64,000 bases of DNA from JAEUHM01 sp964538625. Lineage in GTDB: Bacteria; Verrucomicrobiota; Verrucomicrobiia; Verrucomicrobiales; Verrucomicrobiaceae. The notes beneath the pieces were generated by a model that saw nothing but the letters and a program-made list of their open reading frames with translations, had not been told where the DNA came from and did not search any database. Numbering within the stretch: position 1 is the first letter of the stretch; each line of letters begins with the position of its first letter. Shown in pieces: positions 60,450-64,000 of this stretch. The stretch lies in assembly GCA_964538625.1 (NCBI GenBank), contig CAZIGH010000025.1:10980-74979 (forward strand), in the 5' to 3' direction. Made by a program: the position numbers and the translations under genes.

Positions 60450-61150
60450 GGGAGAGATGCGGATGGCTTCATGCCATCCACGATCAAGGAAGGCATTCTG
60501 CGCAAGTAAGCAAGCGTGCCGGTCAACTCTCCAGCAGGGAGTTCCTCGTGAAACGTGCCATCCCGGTCACACCACATAACGGGTCTCGGCTCAAAGCCCG
60601 TCAGCCTCAGCACCTCACTGAGCGCATACACATTCCATCTCGACTTGTGCTTCTGATGATGACTCCACGGCACTCGTGGCGAGGGGAAACCCGCTGGCTC
60701 GATGTCGCAATAACTCCTCAAATCCGCATCCGGCACGCTGGTGCGGATGATGCCGCCCGGTTTCATGATGCGAAAGCACTCACGGAAAAGCGCCACCGCC
60801 TCATCCAGAAAAAGGTGCTCAAAGAAGTGCTCGCTGAAGACAAACTCGAACTGATCGTCCTCAAAGTCCAACCGCCCTCCTGCCGTGAAATGAAAGGGTC
60901 TGAACTCGCAGACATCGTAGAGCCGCTTCAGTTCATCCTCCGAGTAGCGAGGTCTGCGGCTACGGTACCAGCCTGCCGCCCAAGTCTTGAGCGCACCATA
61001 CCAGCGCCCACACTCCCAGTGCTCCCGCACTTCTCCAGCGACGTCCAGGGGTGGCTCACCCAAATGCACCCAGCCCGGACGGCAGATAAGCTCCGTCACC
61101 TCCCGCGGTAGCCTTTCAAAGCGCGATGCCGCAAGGTGAAGTTTATTCAT
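60446..61150 (-). CDS. Class I SAM-dependent methyltransferase-like protein, degenerate SAM loop
   Basis: A 234-residue protein. The C-terminal part has the pattern FEFVFSEHFFEHLFLDEAVALF and MKPGGIIRTSVPDADL, typical of COG4627-type predicted methyltransferases. The usual Gly-rich first motif (LNLGCG) is replaced by LHLAAS, so SAM binding may be weak. The ATG at 61150 begins this motif; a GTG at 61252 would add 34 residues without similarity. It overlaps gmhA by 4 nt. Confidence 0.7.
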   Translation of the reverse strand: MNKLHLAASRFERLPREVTELICRPGWVHLGEPPLDVAGEVREHWECGRWYGALKTWAAGWYRSRRPRYSEDELKRLYDVCEFRPFHFTAGGRLDFEDDQFEFVFSEHFFEHLFLDEAVALFRECFRIMKPGGIIRTSVPDADLRSYCDIEPAGFPSPRVPWSHHQKHKSRWNVYALSEVLRLTGFEPRPVMWCDRDGTFHEELPAGELTGTLAYLRRMPSLIVDGMKPSASLP

Positions 61151-61290
61151 GGGAACTGGAGAAACCGCTATATCGACGTTTGAAGCACAGGCTGTTTCCA
61201 CTTCCTGCATGACGCTGTTACAAGGAATGAGCGGAACTACAGGAACGTTCACAATCTCAACAGGAGGAACCCCAAAACGAAAATGCTAAG

Positions 61291-62283
61291 CTACGAGCCA
61301 AACGCAGCCAGCAGTTCATCCGGCTTCACGGTGGCGGTGCCCAATTTGCCAACGACGATGCCACTGGCGTGGTTCGCCACCTCGGCTGCATCATGCAGAC
61401 TAAGGCCAGAGGTGAGTGCCAGCGTGAGCAACGCGATGGCGGTGTCCCCAGCGCCCGAGACGTCATAGACCTCCCGAGCCCGCGTAGGAATGTGATGGGG
61501 CTGGCCCTCATCCTCCCTGCTGAAGATCATCATTCCCTGCTCACCCAAAGTGACCAGCACATGCGGCACCTGCCACTTTCCAAGCAACCGCTTTCCGACT
61601 TCGAGCAACTGCGGATCTCGGGATGGATCTCCCGCCGTGTGACGGTCTTCGATTCCAGCCGCTGCGAACGCCTCCAGCCGGTTCGGCTTCACCAGAGACG
61701 CTCCCTTCCAGTCCAGTGGATTGCGTGGTGAGGGATCTACCGTCAACAGCTTGCCCGCATCTGCCGCCAGCCTGGAGAGCAGCTCCACCAGCGCCTGGGT
61801 CACGAAGCCCTTGCCGTAGTCCTCAATGATGAGCGCATCCAGGTGCGGCAGCTTTGCCCGGACAATCCGTTCCACCTCGGCCAGTTCATGATCCGACAGG
61901 GGAGCCAGCGTCTCACGATCCACCCGCACGATCTGCTGCTGACGCGCTGCGATGCGGGTCTTGGAAATCGTAGGAAGAGATTCATGCCGCAGCAATGTGT
62001 CAGTACTTACACCTTCCTCACGCATCAGCTCACAGAGCTTGTCCGCATCACCATCCCGCCCCACCCTGCCCATGATAAAACTGTGCTTGGTGAACTCTGC
62101 CAAGTTTCTGGCCACGTTGGCCGCTCCTCCGGGGAACAGGTCCTCACGTACCACCTCCACTACCGGCACTGGTGCCTCGGGAGAAATACGCCGCACGTTG
62201 CCCCATACGAAGTGATCGAGCATCACATCCCCCACCACCAGAATGCTGGAGGTAGAGAAGGCATTGAGATGTTCCGGGGTCAT
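61291..62283 (-). CDS. rfaE1: D-glycero-beta-D-manno-heptose-7-phosphate kinase (HldE N-terminal type)
   Basis: A 330-residue PfkB-family sugar kinase. DVMLDHFVWG, GGAANVARNLA (the start of the substrate pocket), VKPNRLE, VTLGEQGMM and the ATP-site motif DVSGAGDTAIA with the catalytic Asp are present. The stand-alone form corresponds to RfaE domain I, without the adenylyltransferase domain II. It starts 6 nt after aroG. Confidence 0.93.
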   Translation of the reverse strand: MTPEHLNAFSTSSILVVGDVMLDHFVWGNVRRISPEAPVPVVEVVREDLFPGGAANVARNLAEFTKHSFIMGRVGRDGDADKLCELMREEGVSTDTLLRHESLPTISKTRIAARQQQIVRVDRETLAPLSDHELAEVERIVRAKLPHLDALIIEDYGKGFVTQALVELLSRLAADAGKLLTVDPSPRNPLDWKGASLVKPNRLEAFAAAGIEDRHTAGDPSRDPQLLEVGKRLLGKWQVPHVLVTLGEQGMMIFSREDEGQPHHIPTRAREVYDVSGAGDTAIALLTLALTSGLSLHDAAEVANHASGIVVGKLGTATVKPDELLAAFGS

Positions 62284-62289
62284 CCGCCT

Positions 62290-63333
62290 TTACCTTGCTC
62301 TTCTGACCGCCGCCGCCAGCTCTTCGAGAACCAGCTCCGTGGTCTCCCAGCCTATGCAGGCATCCGTGATGCTCTGGCCATACGTCTCCGGCTTTTTCTG
62401 CGCGCCTTCCACCAGATGGCTCTCGATCATCACCCCGGTGATGGCCTTGCTGCCCGCAGAAATTTGTTCGGCGATGCTGTGCGCCACCCCGGGCTGGCGG
62501 CGGAAGTCTTTGAGACTGTTGCCATGGCTACAATCCACCATCACATGCGGCGGCAGCCCCTTCGCCTGAAGCTGTGCCACCACATTGGCCACGGAATCCG
62601 CATCGAAGTTCGGCTGCTTGCCGCCGCGCAGGATGACGTGGCAAGCGCTGTTGCCGCGTGTGGTCACGATGGCTGCCACACCCTCCTTCGTCACGCTCAG
62701 GAAGTGATGCTGACCCTGAGAGGCCTGGATGGCATCCAGCGCTATCTGCACACCTCCATCCGTGCCGTTCTTGAAGCCCACCGGCATGGATAGGCCAGAG
62801 GCCAGCTGACGATGGACCTGGCTCTCTGTAGTCCGCGCCCCGATGGCTCCCCATACCACCGCGTCTGCGATGTACTGCGGCGTGATCACATCGAGAAACT
62901 CAGTGCCCGTTGGCAGACCAAGCTTGAGGATATCGATGAGCAACTCGCGCGCGACTCGCAGTCCGGTGTTAATGTCAAATGACTCATCCAGATGCGGGTC
63001 GTTGATCAGTCCCTTCCAGCCCACCGTGGTGCGCGGCTTCTCAAAATACACCCGCATCACCACCTCCAGCTCACCGGCATGCGCCTCACGCAGCTTTACC
63101 AGCCTTGAGGCATATTCCATGGCAGATGCACGATCATGGATGGAGCACGGCCCCACCACGACCAGCAACCGACCTTCCTTGCCCTGCATGATGCGCTCCG
63201 CGACGAGACGGCTCTGCTCCACAAAGATGGATTCCTTCTCAGCGAGCGGGATCTGGTCCATTAGCAACGCAGGCGAAATGATGGGCCTGATGCGCTGAAT
63301 GCGAAGGTCGTCGGTGGGATGTTCTTGGCTCAC
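62290..63333 (-). CDS. 3-deoxy-7-phosphoheptulonate synthase (DAHP synthase, AroFGH type)
   Basis: A 347-residue class I DAHP synthase, first step of the shikimate pathway, joining PEP and erythrose-4-phosphate. Motifs: VVGPCSIHD, RVYFEKPRTTVGWKG (PEP-binding Arg/Lys), GARTTESQVHR, VGFKNGTDG, ILRGG and DCSHGNS. The start is a GTG at 63333. It opens the minus-strand run and is 6 nt before rfaE1. Its presence with a sugar locus may just reflect a shared promoter. Confidence 0.95.
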   Translation of the reverse strand: MSQEHPTDDLRIQRIRPIISPALLMDQIPLAEKESIFVEQSRLVAERIMQGKEGRLLVVVGPCSIHDRASAMEYASRLVKLREAHAGELEVVMRVYFEKPRTTVGWKGLINDPHLDESFDINTGLRVARELLIDILKLGLPTGTEFLDVITPQYIADAVVWGAIGARTTESQVHRQLASGLSMPVGFKNGTDGGVQIALDAIQASQGQHHFLSVTKEGVAAIVTTRGNSACHVILRGGKQPNFDADSVANVVAQLQAKGLPPHVMVDCSHGNSLKDFRRQPGVAHSIAEQISAGSKAITGVMIESHLVEGAQKKPETYGQSITDACIGWETTELVLEELAAAVRRAR

Positions 63334-63816
63334 GGGATCAAATGGGGGCAGCTAGGATGCCCCGGACAGGCATCTTGCGCAACTACTGTGACGTTTTGTT
63401 TCAGGGCAAGCTGCCGCCCTTGGTCAGCTTGGTCACGCCAGCACCTGATTTTCATGGAAAAGGGAAGCCCCCGAAATAGCGGCAAAGCCGCACGAATGGA
63501 GGATGAGGACCCTGCCTGAGGCGCGCGATAGGGAGACGCGGCACCAAATGACAAGTATGTTATTTCTAGTGATTCTACACAGGAACTTCCGACAGGGAAG
63601 CTGAAAGTTAATCAATACGTAATAAATCCAGCGCCATCACGCGGCCCTCCTCGCCCTTGCCCGGGGGCTAGCCTGATCCATTGATGAAAATCAAAGCGAG
63701 ACGCCGCGGGAGCCAGCAGTGGGAACGCGGGTGTCGTATTGAAAGGCTGAGCGCATCAGCAAATGCCCTGGACCTATACACCATTATCAACGGCACTCCC
63801 CAAAGCTACGACATGG
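63334..63816. other. Intergenic region, no gene seen
   Basis: About 480 nt upstream of aroG with no open frame that shows a recognisable protein. It must hold the promoter for the long minus-strand run, but I see no convincing -35/-10 pair. A 99-residue frame (63681-63980, plus) has no family similarity and crosses the repeat region. Confidence 0.5.
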
Positions 63817-64000
63817 TGTCACCGGCCACTTCAAAATGCACCACTTGCGGCCACTTGGAAGTGCACCACCTGGGACAGTGGGTGGTGGTTACGTGCAGGC
63901 CGATGAAACGAACCGAGGCGTGCTGGGTGTCCGAGCGCATGGCGGGCAAACTCACGTTTGCTTCTACGGTGCGGACGTAGAGGAAGTCGTGAGACTTCCC
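63817..64000. mobile_element. Possible IS21-family end, cut by the window
   Basis: The sequence from 63817 begins TGTCACCGGCC and is followed at once by two 25-bp direct repeats, the layout of IS21-family ends. No transposase (istA/istB) is visible because the window ends. The minus-strand frame entering from the right edge shows no recognised domain before its stop near 63812. Confidence 0.35.
63824..63873 (+). repeat. Two direct 25-bp repeats
   Basis: Units at 63824-63848 and 63849-63873 are identical at 20 of 25 positions, both with the form GGCCACTT..AA.TGCACCAC. Adjacent direct repeats of this sort are known from the ends of IS21-family elements, where the transposase binds. Confidence 0.7.

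Noticed and set aside
63681..63980. 99-residue plus-strand open frame at the right end
   Set aside because: It crosses the 25-bp direct repeats, shows no family and no ribosome binding site; better explained as sequence of a mobile-element end.

Overview
This 64 kb GC-rich window is chromosomal DNA from a member of the Verrucomicrobiota, most like the Prosthecobacter/Verrucomicrobium group. The assignment rests on gene content: a Planctomycetes/Verrucomicrobia-type DUF1501 plus DUF1549/DUF1553 pair, a secreted PQQ-type sugar dehydrogenase, an arylsulfatase, DUF1015, a heme-motif surface protein, and an exosortase/EpsI pair inside a Wzx/Wzy locus. No rRNA, CRISPR array or prophage was seen. 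The two tRNA genes are Asn(GTT) at 28275-28349 and Pro(TGG) at 36134-36210.

Left part (1-37.8 kb) is ordinary chromosome with short operons on both strands. In order: a polysaccharide deacetylase fragment, mtnP, murA, a Mini-III-like RNase and an exported Mn-type superoxide dismutase; an FKBP isomerase and a Nudix-like protein; an ABC exporter with a DUF58 protein; a sugar dehydrogenase and a DUF2233 protein; a membrane-anchored amidase-like protein; a glycolipid-type glycosyltransferase/HAD/DedA/phosphoesterase run; a BASS transporter, DUF1015, a DD-carboxypeptidase, AvtA and a MidA-like methyltransferase; xylose isomerase, a porin and a sulfatase; SMP-30, thioredoxins and DUF1501/DUF1549; then YbjN and a HupE-like protein.

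Right part (37.8-63.3 kb) is one run of 22 genes, all on the minus strand, most overlapping by 4 nt. It reads from aroG and rfaE1/gmhA (heptose precursor) through wzx, a wzy-like gene, exosortase and epsI, then methyltransferases, glycosyltransferases, a DUF362/PaaK-like/bi-domain oxidoreductase/heparinase module, an AlgD-like GDP-mannose dehydrogenase, and a second Wzy-like protein fused to TPRs. It looks like an exosortase-linked, uronate-containing surface polysaccharide locus.

The most unusual point is that larE, larB and larC, the three genes for the nickel-pincer nucleotide (NPN) cofactor of lactate racemase LarA, are interleaved one by one among the glycan genes and translationally coupled to them. 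No LarA (DUF2088) gene is present in the window. The DUF362 protein that starts 2 nt after larC has an Asp/His/Lys/His pattern spaced almost exactly like the cofactor-binding and catalytic residues of LarA (His174, Lys184, His200). I propose that this DUF362 protein is the NPN enzyme of the locus, acting in polysaccharide synthesis. The right edge (63.8 kb on) carries two 25-bp direct repeats that resemble an IS21-family end.
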